NCBI GenBank assembly: GCA_024867545.1
Contig: JANFNE010000004.1
Location: forward strand, 62,001-126,000
Origin: Phytopythium helicoides
Lineage: Eukaryota; Oomycota; Peronosporomycetes; Pythiales; Pythiaceae
DNA: 64,000 nt
Direction: 5' to 3'
The translations under genes and the position numbers were made by a program. A model generated the notes under the pieces. It saw nothing but the letters and a program-made list of their open reading frames with translations. It was not told the origin of the DNA and made no database searches. Positions 29,875 through 41,982 of the stretch are shown here, piece after piece (position 1 is the stretch's first letter; the number at the start of each line of letters is the position of its first letter).

Positions 29875-32411
29875 TCACGAAGAGACCCACTCAATCAATC
29901 CACGAAAACAAAGTCTGCGCTCAGCTCTGGCAAATCGCGTCAACATATCGACTACTTCATTCATGATCGGACGACCATCCGGATCAACACAAATCATTCG
30001 CGACACCAACTCCCACTGATCAACCGTCATCAAACCAGGACGATCCACTTTCACCTCGCCTCTACGAAGACACTCACGGATATCTTCGCTCGTACAATCA
30101 TCGCCCCAAGGGCTCCTAAACGTCACCGCCTCGAGGATACACATACCAAGTGAAAACACATCCGATTTTCGCGTCGGTCTCTCCACGGTCGTCATATTTG
30201 CGAACTCCGGAGCTCGCCATGCCATCGCACCAAGCGTGTCCTTCTTTCTCACGATGGAGCATGATCCATTTTCGATGAAGCTGAGACCGAAGTCTGTGAG
30301 CATCGCGGTGCCATGTTCGGTGACGACGTGCCAGTTTTTGGCACTGTAGAATGGGACGACGTTGTTGAGTCAGAACTCACTCTATGCCACAGCTTCTGTC
30401 AGCAACTGTTTCATCTCCCCGACGGTGATAGTTTTGACGATGGCATCTATGGACTCTCACATGCGCGATAAATGTCTGCGAAGTCTTGTTTTTTGCATCA
30501 TATCATCCTGCAGAATAATATCATCGGAGATCATTTACTTTAGGTTCTCTTTTTCTGGGCGGGTTATCGTTTCTAGGCGTACTGTTTGATGACGCTGATG
30601 ACCTTGTAGAAACCCTTCTGTCTGGCAACAGATGTGGCGGACTGTTCTCGTACGTTTGATTTTAGAGGAGATGCTCCGCGTTTCAGCATCATTTTCACAA
30701 TCGGTAAAATCTCGTTCTCGTTGATGTCCATGCTGGAGATTAGTAGAAGGAGAGCCGAGTTGTCTTGATCATCAAGAAGTGAAACATCCGCTCGCTGTTG
30801 TAAAAGAAACGTCACCACTTCGATACGTCCCTTGTCAGCAGCCCTCATCACTGCAGTTTGACCATCGCTGTTCTTGGCATTTTTGTCTGCGCCTCGCTTC
30901 ACCAGACAACGTACCACTTTTAGATGACCTTTGTCAGCAGCTTTCATCAATGCAGTCGAGCCATTGTTGTCCTTGGCATCTGTGTTTGCTCCATATTCCA
31001 GTAGATATTGCACCGATTCAAGATGATTTGTGACAGCAGCCTCCATGAGCGCAGTCTGGCCTTTGTTGTCCTTGGCGTCTTTGTCTGCACCTTGTCTCAA
31101 AAGGTAAAGCACCAATTCCTGACGGCCCAAGGTAGCGGCTCGCATCAGCGTAGTCCGTCCACTGTTGCTTCTAGTGTCTTTGTCTGCGCCTTGCTCCACA
31201 AGATACCGCACTACTTCCAGATGGCCTTTCTTAGCAGCATTCATCAGCGCAGTCCTGCCATAATAGGTTCTGGCATCTTTGTCTGCGCCTTGTTCTGCGA
31301 GGTACGGCACCATCTCCAGATGACCATTTTCAGCCGCCTCCATTAGCGCAGTATCTCCATCGTTCCTCTTGGGGTCTCTGTCTGCACCTTTTTCCACCAG
31401 ATACTGCACCACTTCCAGTCGGCCATCGCTAACAGCCACCATCAGCGCAGTCCATCCATAGTAGCTCTTGACGTCTATGTCTACACCTTGGTCCACCAAA
31501 TACTGCACCACTTCCAGTCGGCCATTGCTAGCAGCCGTCATTAGCGCAGTCCACCCATAATTTCTCCCGGCTTCTTTGTCTGCGCCTTGGTCTAACAGAT
31601 ACCGCACCATTTCCAAGTAACCCCAGCGAGCAGCCACTATCAACGGAGTGTCGCCGCCCTTGTCCTTAGCTTCTTTATCTACGCCTTGCTCCACGAGATA
31701 CTGCACCACTTTCAGATGACCGCTGTCAGCAGCCCATATCAGCGCAGTCCAGCCATCGTTGTCCTTTGCGTCTACATCCGCGTCTTGCTCCATAAGATAC
31801 TGCACCACTTCCAGATGACCATTGTCAGCAGCTTTCATCAGCGCAGTGTGGCCTTCCATACACTTGGCGTCTTTGTCTAGACCTTGTTCTATGAGATACT
31901 GCACCACTCCAAGATGACCGTTGCCAGCAGCGCACATCAGCGCTGTTCCCTCCACCGCTCTCCATCGCCTTCTCCAGCGCGGCCCGTGAGGCATCGAACA
32001 GTAGGGAAAGATGCTCTGGGCCTCTTTGTCTGCGCCTTGCTCCACGAGGTACTGAACAACTTCTAGATGACCGTTCTCAGCAGCTCTCAACAGTGCCGTC
32101 TAACGATAATTGTCCTTGGCTTCTTTGTCTGCACCCTGCTCCACAAGATATTGCACCACTTCCGGATGACCGTTCCCAGCAGCTACCGCCAGCACAGTCC
32201 TGCCATAGCTATCCATGGTGTCTTTGTCTGCGCCTTGCTCCACGAGATACTGCACCACTTTCAGATGGCCACTGCCAGCAGCCTTCATCAGCGCTGTACT
32301 GCCAATCCCATCCTTAGCTACTTTATCAGCTCCGCCTTGCACGAACTTCTTCACTCTTTTGATGTCACCATTCTCCGCCGCCTCCACAAGCTTTGAAGAA
32401 TTCGCACCCAT
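29875..32411 (-). pseudogene. Ankyrin-B gene with nonsense codon and kinase deletion, unit 3B
   Basis: The gene starts MGANSSK at 32,411. After about three ankyrin repeats a TGG Trp codon of unit 1B is TAG (32,100-32,102). The frame beyond is open from 32,099 to 30,573 (about 14 repeats, ending IKQYA), so one point change separates it from an intact ankyrin protein. Downstream, 29,875-30,570 is the same kinase remnant as in unit 1B, lacking the hinge-to-catalytic-loop segment but with an open C-lobe from the DFG. Internal initiation at MRAAENGHLEV could give a 505-aa form without the lipid signal; this is speculative. Confidence 0.8.
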
Positions 32412-33080
32412 GCTCCCGACCCGCCAAAATCCAAACTGCGGCGCCAGCAGATCGACCCTCACACACTGTGGACAGATCTCAGCGCCACAATCAGTGGCAG
32501 CGCCGACTGCAATGGGTTGACCCAACGGGTTCACTACCCAATTGGATTCACCGCACCTTCACGGAAGGGGGCTCATCACATCAACCACTTCAAACATGTG
32601 AGATCTCACCTCACCTTGCAATGCTTAGTGCATCAAAATCCATGACAGCCATCAGCACGGCATCAAAATCCACGACCCAACACACCATTGGCTTCAAACT
32701 GGTACAAGAACCTTGATCATCATCAATAACAGCACATTACAACCCCGCTCATCCATGGGTATGAGCCTGGTCGACCTCTTCGTCCCCGGACTCGGCCTCG
32801 CCCCTTGCCGCAAGAACCCACCGAAGGCGTTTCACACTTTGAAGGAAGCAATGCTTTGCCAATACCGGGGTGAAGCTCAATTGATGGACACGTCTGCTCA
32901 CTATGTGCGCTGTCATGCCTGCGGCGGGGGTCACGCAGTCACGGTGGTCCATTGGTCTCGCCACACCTCGTGACTTCGTTGCAAAAGCTAGTGATGCCAT
33001 CTTCAAAATCTTGGAGCTTGTTGTCTCGAAGTCCACAATCAAACGCCAACTTCATCATCTGTCAAATGCGACCACCTCCT
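32412..33080 (+). pseudogene. Divergent spacer and pseudokinase stub, unit 3B
   Basis: The first 343 bp is the B-type spacer. From 32,755 the stub reads MGMSLVDLFVPGLGLA and then KNPPKAFHT, matching the intact pseudokinase either side of an internal deletion. The frame stops at 32,973. A helix-like remnant (DAIFKILELVVSKSTIK) follows at about 32,990-33,050. Confidence 0.62.
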
Positions 33081-33255
33081 TCCAACTCAACCAACCCACT
33101 CCGCTCCACACACATCCATCCAATTCACAACATTCCTCTCCCTCACAGTTCCCCGACACAACCATGAAACAGTCACCACTACCATCGCCGCCGTCGCCGC
33201 CCTCGCGCCGCAACTATTCACGGATATAGCCCCGCCACCTTCCCCACGCCCCGAC

Positions 33256-34696
33256 ATGCAGCGCGAGGTGTTCGAGGCGTTCCTGACGGACCCGATCCGC
33301 ATCTCGGAGCCCGTGTTCGCGCTGTGGCTGCAGGGCCTGAACGCGGGCGACGCGCTCTCGCAGCGGCTGCGCGCGCGCGAGCACTCGGCGGTCCTGGGCG
33401 GCGCCGACAGGCTGCGCGAGCTGCTGTGGCGCGACACGGTGGACCAGTACCGGCTGTTCGAGAAGCTGGAGCACTACCTCATGCGGCCGAGCCTCTTCCG
33501 CTCGCAGCTGCTCTTCCAGGTCCCGCCGCCGCAGCAGCGCCTCATGGTCGAGCGCTACTACTCGCTCCACGAGGCGGTGGGTCGCTGGCTCGTGGGCAAG
33601 AAGCTGTCGGCGCGGCTGCAGAAGGACCTGGACGAGGTCAGCGACCACGCACACCAGACGCTTAAGAGGTGGGTCTCGTGCTTGGTTGTTTAGATGTTGG
33701 CTTCGTTGCTTGTCTTTTTGCTTGGATGTCTCCTTGTCTTCATGATTGGGTTTGGATGCTGCAGGGTGGGACTGACAGAGGGTGGTGACGCTTTGTGTGC
33801 TGTAGTTGTAGACGGGAGCTTGAGAACCTACGACGCGTGTACAGCGCGATGGAGGACCGAAATTTTGTTGGTGTTATGAGCAAGCTGATTGCGGAGCAGT
33901 TCCTCATCTCGGACGGGCTTGCTAGCGTGTATGCGTGCGTGCTGTTTCTGCAGCATGCACGGATGGAGGTGCACCCCACACACGAGGCGACGGGATTTCT
34001 TGACTGGAACGACCTCATCTTCATATCTGCACTCGTCATGACCCATTGGATCCCTCAGCGACGTGCGATATCGACGCTTCAGCGGGCTAACACATACAAA
34101 TCCAGCACTGACCAAACCTCCAAGAGTGACAAAAGTACACCAAAGAACCAGTACACGACTACAAGCATCGGTGTCGGCGCTGTAGTAGAAAACGGTGCCG
34201 AAATCGCGCTCCGTGTCGACAAGAAGTGGCCGCCTCTGTTGCTAATCCAAGAACGACTCGTTTCTACTTGTGTCCGAGCTACATCGGGACTGGATCTGAG
34301 CACCAGATTTACCAATTCTCTCCGTGATCTCAAGGCCCACCTCATCAATGACTCGGACACACTTGTTGTGTATCGCAAGCGAGTGTTGAAGCGAGTGGAG
34401 ACTGGGAACCAAGCTACTGCATTCTCGTTATCGCAGCTAGAGATCAAGCTGTACAAGATCGTTCACGGGGTAAGCCGCTGAACGAAGTCGATTGAATGCT
34501 GCGTTGCGTCTGTAATATCTGACAGATGAATGTGATGCATCAATGCCAGCTTTTGACTATTGGTGCAGGACTCTCTCAACCGAAGGAGCTCAAGGACTTT
34601 ATCGGGAACGTGGTGACAATGGTGATTCGCGTGCTGCATGAATGTCGTCTGGAGAAAGCGTGTATTGACGACGTGTTCAGTGCGCTCATTGAGTGA
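33256..34696 (+). CDS. HEL protein, unit 3B (413 aa, short C-terminal form)
   Basis: Exons 33256-33668, 33812-34469 and 34526-34696 give the same product as unit 2 with very few changes (for example NTYKSSTD for NTNKSSTD). It begins MQREVF and ends DDVFSALIE. The intron between exons 1 and 2 is shorter than in units 1 and 2 (143 against 163 bp). The downstream fourth exon is decayed as in unit 2. Helical, cytosolic, function unknown. Confidence 0.8.
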
Positions 34697-35125
34697 GTTG
34701 TGGAGGTAGATTTTGATGTGTGGTCTGTGGTCTGGCAAGGGTGTTTGATGTGACAATTGTTCCTGGATGTGTTGTATCTGAACGACTTCGTGACAATTAG
34801 TACAAGATTGAGTAGTTGGAAGCAAATCGTGACTGTGAGCAAGGTGATTGCTGTCGCTGTGTACGATCAGTATGCGGCGCGCCAGGGATTAATGGCAACC
34901 TTATTGTATAAAGGAAAGGAGAAGAGCACACTTTGGATACAATACAGTCATTCGATCTCGGCTACGGCATTCCAAAATTTGTCATACTTCATCGTGGCCA
35001 TGGTTCATCGAAAGCTTCTGCTTAAAAAAAAATCGTTTTGTGAATTCTATACAATTTTTACAGTCAAGCAAGTTACCTTCAGCGCAGGCGTGAATAACGC
35101 AACTATCCAAAGCGACTCACAAAAT
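34697..35125. other. Decayed HEL last exon and 3' flank, unit 4
   Basis: The third copy of this interval. The HEL exon 4 relic (VIAVAVYDQYAARQG) is readable but lacks an acceptor. The rest is 3' flank of the unit 4 ankyrin kinase. Confidence 0.58.
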
Positions 35126-37588
35126 CTATCCATGAACTCGAAGTCTGCGCTCATCTCTGGCAAATTTCTTCAACGTCTCGACCACCTCATTCATGCTCGG
35201 ACGATCCTCCGGACGAACACAAATCATTCGCGACACCAACTCCCACTGATCATCCGTCATCAAAACAGGACGATCAACTTTCACCTCGCCTCTACGAAGA
35301 CACTCACGGATATCTGCGTTCGTATAGCGATCACCCCAAGGGTTCCCAAGCGTCACCGCCTCGAGGATACACATACCAAGTGAAAACACATCCGATTTGC
35401 GCGTCGGTCTCTCCACGGTCGTCATATTTGCGAACTCCGGAGCTCTCCATGCCATCGCACCAAGCGTATCCTTCTTTCTCACGATGGAGCATGATCCATT
35501 TTCGATGAAGCTGAGACCGAAGTCTGTGAGCATCGCGGTGCCATGTTCGCTCACGACGATGTTGTTTCCCTTGAGATCGCCGTGCACGATACCCTTGCCG
35601 TGTAGGTATCTGAGACCGATCGCGACCTCCTTGAGTTTCTCCCACGTGTATCCTTTTCCGGACTTGGTCTTGAGATACGGGACGAGTTCTCCGTTGGATG
35701 CAAACTTGGAAACGATGAAGAACGGTTCCTTCCTGTTGTTAGCGCCGTAGAATGGAACGATGTTGTCGTGTCGGAGCTCACTCCACGTCTTGACTTCTCT
35801 CAGAAACTGTTTCATCTCCACGACAGTAATGACTTTGACGACGACATCGATGGATTCCCACTTGGCGCGATACACGTCTCCGAAGCCCCCTTCTTTTAAA
35901 ATGGTATCATCCCGCACAATGCTATCTTTTGAAATCAGCCACTTCGGTTTTTCTCTTTCTGGGTCGGGTTGAGGTTTGTAGGCATACTCATCGATGAGGT
36001 CTATGACTTTGTGGAAACCCTTATCTCTGGCGATGGATTTGGCGGAATATGCCTGCGCATTAGACTTGAGAGGAGGTGCGCCACGCTCCAGCATCATTTT
36101 CACAATCGGTAGAATCTTATTTTCATTGACGTTCGGTCGGGAGATCAGTAGAAGGAGGGCCGAGTTGTCTTGGTTGTCGAGAAGTGAAGCGTCCGCTCGT
36201 TGATCTAACAAATACTGGACGACTTCCGGACGTCCGTTGAGAGCAGCCTTCATCAGCGCAGTTTGGCCTTTGTTGTCTTTGATGTCTTTGTCAGAACTAT
36301 GCTCCACAAGATACTGCACCACGTCCAGATGACCTTCACGAGCAGCCCTCATCAACGCAGTCTCGTCATTATTGCACTTGGCGTCTTTGTCTGCACCATT
36401 CTCCACGAGATACTGAACCATTTCTAGATCACCATTGTAGGCAGTCCGCATGAGCAGAGTCCAGCCGACACCGTCCTTAGCGTCTTTGTCTGCGCCTTGC
36501 TCGACGAGATACTGCGCCATTTCTAGATCACCATTGCAGGCAGTCCGCATGAGCAGAGTACAGCCGACACCGTCCTTGGCGTCTTTGTCTGCACCTTGCC
36601 CCACAAGATACTGCACCACTTCAAGATGACCATTGCAGGCAGCCCCCATTAGCGGAGTCCAGCCGTCACCGTCCTTGGCGTCTTTGTCTGCGCCTTGCTC
36701 GACGAGATACTGCACCATTTCGAGATTACCATTGACAGCAGCCTTCATCAACACAGTCTCTCCGTTGTTCATCTTGGTATCTTTGGCATCGCCCTGCTCA
36801 GCATCTTTTTTTGCGCCTTGCTCCAAAAGGTACTGGGCCACTTCCAGACGACGGTAGAAAGTAGCCCTCATCAACGCAGTCTCACCGTTGCTGTCCTTTG
36901 CGTCTGTGTCTGCACCATTCTCCGCGAGATAACGCACCACTTCTAGATGGCTGTTGTATGCAGCCTTCATCAACGCAGTCTCATCATTATTGCACTTGGC
37001 GTCTTTGTCTGCACCTTGCATCACAAGATACTGCACCACTTCTAGATGACCATTGTAGGAAGCCCACATTAGCGGAGTCCTGCCGGCACCGTCCTTGGCG
37101 TCTTTGTCTGCACCTTGCATCACAAGATACTGCACCACTTCTAGATGACCATTGTAGGAAGCCCACATTAGCGGAGTCCTGCCGGCACCGTCCTTGGCGT
37201 CTTTGCCTGCGCCTTGCTTCGCAAGATACTGCACCACTTTCAGATGACCATTGTAGGAAGCCTTCATTAGCGGAGTCCTGCCGACACTGTCCTTAGTGTC
37301 TTTGTCTGCGCCTTGCTTCGCAAGATACTGCACCACTTCCAGATGACCATTGTAGGCAGCCGTCATTAGCGGAGTCCTGCCGGCACCGTCCTTAGTGTCT
37401 TTGTCTGCGCCTTGCCCCACGAGATACTGCACCACTTGGAGATGACCATAGTAGGCAGCCGTCATTAGCGGAGTCCAGCCATCCTTGTTCTTTACTTCTT
37501 TATCAGCTCCATCTTGGACCAACTGCTTCACTGTCGCGATGTCGCCACATTGTGCCGCCTCCAGAAGCTTGGAAGAACTAGTCCCCAT
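35126..37588 (-). CDS. Ankyrin-repeat TKL protein kinase, unit 4A (820 aa)
   Basis: Start MGTSSSK with myristoylation signal. About 14 ankyrin repeats, several of the DGAGRTPLMWASYNGHL type not common in unit 1, and one followed by the extra AEQGDAKDTKMNN stretch shared with unit 2. The kinase lies at about 548-820 with GGFGDVY, VVVK, HGDLKGNN, DFG and APE; tail RRLRVHG. It should be active. Two consecutive repeats (about 37,010-37,200) are almost identical at DNA level, which shows very recent repeat duplication. It is divergent from the pseudokinase at 37,888. Confidence 0.92.
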   Translation of the reverse strand: MGTSSSKLLEAAQCGDIATVKQLVQDGADKEVKNKDGWTPLMTAAYYGHLQVVQYLVGQGADKDTKDGAGRTPLMTAAYNGHLEVVQYLAKQGADKDTKDSVGRTPLMKASYNGHLKVVQYLAKQGAGKDAKDGAGRTPLMWASYNGHLEVVQYLVMQGADKDAKDGAGRTPLMWASYNGHLEVVQYLVMQGADKDAKCNNDETALMKAAYNSHLEVVRYLAENGADTDAKDSNGETALMRATFYRRLEVAQYLLEQGAKKDAEQGDAKDTKMNNGETVLMKAAVNGNLEMVQYLVEQGADKDAKDGDGWTPLMGAACNGHLEVVQYLVGQGADKDAKDGVGCTLLMRTACNGDLEMAQYLVEQGADKDAKDGVGWTLLMRTAYNGDLEMVQYLVENGADKDAKCNNDETALMRAAREGHLDVVQYLVEHSSDKDIKDNKGQTALMKAALNGRPEVVQYLLDQRADASLLDNQDNSALLLLISRPNVNENKILPIVKMMLERGAPPLKSNAQAYSAKSIARDKGFHKVIDLIDEYAYKPQPDPEREKPKWLISKDSIVRDDTILKEGGFGDVYRAKWESIDVVVKVITVVEMKQFLREVKTWSELRHDNIVPFYGANNRKEPFFIVSKFASNGELVPYLKTKSGKGYTWEKLKEVAIGLRYLHGKGIVHGDLKGNNIVVSEHGTAMLTDFGLSFIENGSCSIVRKKDTLGAMAWRAPEFANMTTVERPTRKSDVFSLGMCILEAVTLGNPWGDRYTNADIRECLRRGEVKVDRPVLMTDDQWELVSRMICVRPEDRPSMNEVVETLKKFARDERRLRVHG

Positions 37589-37887
37589 GCTCTCGACACC
37601 TCCAAATCCAAACTGCAGTCCGCTCACAAGTTCACCTCAAGTGGGGGATCGATCCACACCCTTGTGTGTGTGCAGATCACACACCCACCGCAATGGCTCC
37701 ATCTGGACCGCCACAAGATCCATCTGACTCCCAAGGGGGAATGGCATGGCTGAATTACATGCACAAAATCCAGTCCTTTCGCCCGTCGCCAGCTCGCACT
37801 TCTTCGTGCCCACACATACTGCACCACAGCATAGCTCAGCGAACCAACGTCCACGATCCACACATCTCAACTAGATATCTCTAACCC
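37589..37887. promoter_or_regulatory. Shared divergent promoter region, unit 4A
   Basis: A 299-bp spacer nearly identical to that of unit 2, with the gtgtgtgtg/cacacac tract and agatatct just before the pseudokinase ATG. Confidence 0.65.
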
Positions 37888-39327
37888 ATGACTGCGAGCC
37901 TGATCGACCTCGCCGTCCCCGGACTCGGTTCCGCTCTCGACCTGCTGAGGACGCTACATGACAAGTACAGCGAACTCAAAGAGGGACAGCAGCTGTGCCA
38001 ACGACTCGAACAACGACTCACCGACTTCGCTCATGAGCTACACAAACTCCCACCGAAGGCGTTCCACGCCCAACAGATGCTTCAACACCTTCGCACGCTC
38101 ATCGACGAGTTCCTCAACACCGTCACGACGTTCGCAGCACTCAACCTCGCCATGCGCGCACTCAAAATGAGCAAGTTCAAGGACGCCATCAAGACCCACC
38201 ACGAGAGCCTGGACCACATCATCAAGATGGTGGTCGTGACGGACTCGCAGCAGATCGCGAGGCTGCTGAACTGGCGCGCCAAGTTCGAGGAGGACGCGGT
38301 GGACATGGCGCGGCGATTGCTGGCGGTGGAGGACTTGGTGGGCGAGATCTGGGAGGCACTCGACCGCATGAAGGAGGAGTCCATGGCCACGAAACGAGAC
38401 TTTGAGGCCATGGTCATGCTCATCAAGCGCGACATCTGCAATCCGGACCGCACTCCAGAGCCCCACGAGTCCGTGTTGCGCGATATCATCCGAGTAGCGG
38501 AGGAGGAATTCCTTGACGGCGTGACAGTCAAGACTCCGCCGACGTGGCTGATTGCTAGCGACGAGGTGACGACTGTGGGCGATCCGATCGACTCGGAAGG
38601 TCTCACTTGCGTCTTCGTCGGGGAGTGGCAAGGTGCTCGTGTGGCCGTGAAAAAGTCCCGGATTGTTGCAAACGACAGTCCCGTGTTCGACAAGCACTTC
38701 CGCGTGTGGAGCACGCTACTTCATCCGCATGTGGTGCAGCTCTTCGGCGTCGGCACGGACCATGGCGCGCCGTTCTTCGTGTATGAGTACGCCAGTCGTC
38801 TGAGCCTCGACCGGTGCTGGGAGTCGTTGTCGCGAAGAGAGGTGTTTCGGATGCTTCACCAAGCAGCCTTGGGTCTCCTGTATCTGCACAGGAAGCATAT
38901 CGTCCACGGCAACCTGAGCTGCGCGAAGCTATTGGTGACGGACGAGGGGACCATCAAGCTGTTTGGATTCGGCGCGTCGTACTTCCGTGAGGACGGCAGG
39001 AGCAACAGCGTCAAGGTGGATACGGACGAGGAGTTTGCAGCGCCAGAGTGTGTGGGTCTTCTGGACGGTGTCCGTCACAGTCCGCGACTCGAGTCGGACG
39101 TGTACTCGTTTGGCCTGACGATTTTGCAAGCGATCTCGAGGTTGTCTCCGTTCGTGGGTTGCTCGTCGAGGGATATCCGGACCATGAAGCAGCACAACCA
39201 GTTGTCTCGACCAGCGAGCGTTGACGACGAGACGTGGTCTCTGGTGAACGAGATGTGCGTGTTTGATCCTGATGGTCGGGTGTCGCTAGAGTACGTGATC
39301 AAGCAACTTCGTCGTTTGGGTGGGTGA
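37888..39327 (+). CDS. MLKL-like four-helix-bundle pseudokinase, unit 4A (479 aa)
   Basis: Intact copy with bundle, linker and dead kinase (VAVK lysine kept; HGN and GFG in place of HRD and DFG). Private changes include EDAVDMARR, AEEEFLD, FGVGTD and SYFRED. The start MTASLIDL equals unit 1, while units 2 and 3 have MAASLIDL. It is paired head to head with the 820-aa ankyrin kinase. Confidence 0.9.
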   Translation: MTASLIDLAVPGLGSALDLLRTLHDKYSELKEGQQLCQRLEQRLTDFAHELHKLPPKAFHAQQMLQHLRTLIDEFLNTVTTFAALNLAMRALKMSKFKDAIKTHHESLDHIIKMVVVTDSQQIARLLNWRAKFEEDAVDMARRLLAVEDLVGEIWEALDRMKEESMATKRDFEAMVMLIKRDICNPDRTPEPHESVLRDIIRVAEEEFLDGVTVKTPPTWLIASDEVTTVGDPIDSEGLTCVFVGEWQGARVAVKKSRIVANDSPVFDKHFRVWSTLLHPHVVQLFGVGTDHGAPFFVYEYASRLSLDRCWESLSRREVFRMLHQAALGLLYLHRKHIVHGNLSCAKLLVTDEGTIKLFGFGASYFREDGRSNSVKVDTDEEFAAPECVGLLDGVRHSPRLESDVYSFGLTILQAISRLSPFVGCSSRDIRTMKQHNQLSRPASVDDETWSLVNEMCVFDPDGRVSLEYVIKQLRRLGG

Positions 39328-39612
39328 CTTTGTTCGGTATCAATAGTAGGGCAGAGCAATTAGATGGAGAGGGAACCGCCACAGAAAATGTTTGGCGATG
39401 GATTTTCGTGTACGAATCGAAACTTTCCAATTTGAGACCCAGGTTGTGGGAAATGGCTTTTGGAAATGACCATGCATCATTATCGCAAAGTGGTCGAGAG
39501 CTACTACTCCCACCACGAAGCCGTGGGCCGCTAGCTTGTCGACAAGAACCTGTCGGTGCGGCTGCAGAAGGACTTGGACGTGGTGGGCGACCATCAGATG
39601 TTCAAGAGGTGG
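39328..39612 (+). pseudogene. Decayed HEL exon 1 remnant, unit 4A
   Basis: Only the exon 1 portion of the A-half HEL relic remains (QKDLDVV, FKR readable). At about 39,612 it is fused to the kinase relic of the next gene. Compared with unit 3, more than 1 kb is missing: the rest of the relic and the last part of the kinase remnant. Confidence 0.68.
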
Positions 39613-41982
39613 GATCCACATTCACCTCTCCTTTGCGAAGACACTCACGAATCGCTCCATTCGTATAGCCGTCACCCCAAGGGCTCCTAAACGTCACCGC
39701 CTCGACGATACACATACCAAGTGAAAACACATCCGATTTGCGCGTCGGTCTCTCCACAGTCGTCATATTTGCGAACTCCGGAGCTCTCCACGCCATCGCA
39801 CCAAGCGTATCCTTCTTCCTCACGATGGAGCATGATCCATTTTCGATGAAGCTGAGACCGAAGTCTGTGAGCATCGCGGTGCCATGTTCGCTGACGACGT
39901 GCTGATTGTTGGCACTATAGAATGGGACGACGTTGTTGAGTGGGAACTCACTTCATGCCACAGCTTCTGTCAGCAACTGTTTCATCTCCCCGACGGTGAT
40001 AGTTTTGACGATGGCATCTATGGACTCTCACATGCGCGATAAATGTCTGCGAAGTCTTGTTTTTTGCATCATATCATCCTGCAGAATAATATCATCGGAT
40101 ATCATTTACTTTAGGTTCTCTTTTTCTGGGCGGGTTATCGTTTCTAGGCGTACTGTTTGATGATACTGATGACCTTGTAGAAACCCTTCTGTCTGGCAAC
40201 AGATGTGGCGGACTGTTCTCGTACGTTTGATATTTGAGGAGGTGCTCCGCGTTTCAGCATCACTTTCACAGTCGGTAAAATCTCGTTCTCGTTGATGTCC
40301 ATGCTGGAGATTAGTAGAAGGAGAGCCGAGTTGTCTTGATCATCAAGAAGTGAAACATCCGCTCGCTGTTGTAAAAGAAACGTCACCACTTCGATATGTC
40401 CCTTGTCGGCAGCCCTCATCACTGCAGTTTGACCATCGCTGTTCTTGGCATTTTTGTCTGCGCCTCGCTTCACCAGACAACGTATCACTTTTAGATGACC
40501 TTCGTCAGCAGCTTTCATCAATGCAGTCGAGCCATTGTTGTCCTTGGCATCTGTGTTTGCTCCATATTCCAGTAGATATTGCACCGATTCAAGATGATTT
40601 GTGACAGCAGCCTCCATGAGCGCAGTCTGGCCTTTGTTGTCCTTGGCGTCTTTGTCTGCGCCTTGTCTCAAAAGGTAAAGCACCAATTCCTGACGGCCCA
40701 AGGTAGCGGCTCGCATCAGCGTAGTCCGTCCACTGTTGCTTCTAGTGTCTTTGTCTGCGCCTTGCTCCACAAGATACCGCACTACTTCCAGATGGCCTTT
40801 CTTAGCAGCATTCATCAGCGCAGTCCTGCCATAATAGGTTCTGGCATCTTTGTCTGCGCCTTGTTCTGCGAGGTACGGCACCATCTCCAGATGACCATTT
40901 TCAGCCGCCTCCATTAGCGCAGTATCTCCATCGTTCCTCTTGGGGTCTCTGTCTGCACCTTGCTCCACCAGATACTGCACCACTTCCAGTCGGCCATCGC
41001 TAACAGCCACCATCAGCGCAGTCCATCCATAGTGGCTCTTGACGTCTATGTCTGCACCTTGGTCCACCAAATACTGCACCACTTCCAGTCGGCCATCGCT
41101 AGCAGCCGTCATTAGCGCAGTCCATCCATAATTTATCCTGGCTTCTTTGTCTGCGCCTTGGTCTAACAGATACCGCACCATTTCCAAGTAACCCCAGCGA
41201 GCAGCGACTATCAACGGAGTGTCGCCGCCCCTGTTCTTAGCGTCTTTATCTACGCCTTGCTCCACCAGATACTGCACCACTTTCAGATGACCGCTGTCAG
41301 CAGCCCATATCAGTGCCGTCCAGCCATCGTTGTCCTTTGCGTCTACATCCGCGTCTTGCTCCATAAGATACTGCACCACTTCCAGATGACCATTGTCAGC
41401 AGCTTTCATCAGCGCAGTGTGGCCTTCCATACACTTGGCGTCTTTGTCTAGACCTTGTTCTATGAGATACTGCACCACTCCAAGATGACCGTTGCCAGCA
41501 GCGCACATCAGCGCTGTTCCCTCAACGGCTCTCCACCGCCTTCTCCAGCGCGGCCCGTGCGGCATCGAACAGTAGGGAAAGATGCTCTGGGCCTCTTTGT
41601 CTGCGCCTTGCTCCACGAGGTACTGAACAACTTCTAGATGACCGTTCTCAGCAGCTCTCAACAGTGCCGTCTAACAATAATTGTCCTTGGCTTCTTTGTC
41701 TGCACCCTGCTCCACGAGATATTGCGCCACTTCCAGATGACCGTTCCCAGCAGCTACCGCGAGCACAGTCCTGCCAAAGCTATCCACGGCGCCTTTGTCT
41801 GCGCCTTGCTCCACGAGATACTGCACCACTTTCAGATGGCCACTGCCAGCAGCCTTCATCAGCGCTGTACTGCCAATCCCATCCTTAGCTACTTTATCAG
41901 CTCCGCCTTGCACGAACTTCTTCACTCTTTTGATGTCACCATTCTCTGCCGCCTCCAGAAGCTTTGAAGAATTCGCACCCAT
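39613..41982 (-). pseudogene. Ankyrin-B gene with nonsense codon and truncated kinase relic, unit 4B
   Basis: The gene starts MGANSSK at 41,982 and has the same TGG-to-TAG change as unit 3B (41,671-41,673). The frame beyond is open to 40,144 (about 14 repeats, ending IKQYA). The kinase relic (39,613-40,143) has the shared catalytic-loop deletion and is cut at its C-terminus by the deletion joining at 39,612. It also carries the SIFPYCSMPHG insertion within the ankyrin array. Confidence 0.8.
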
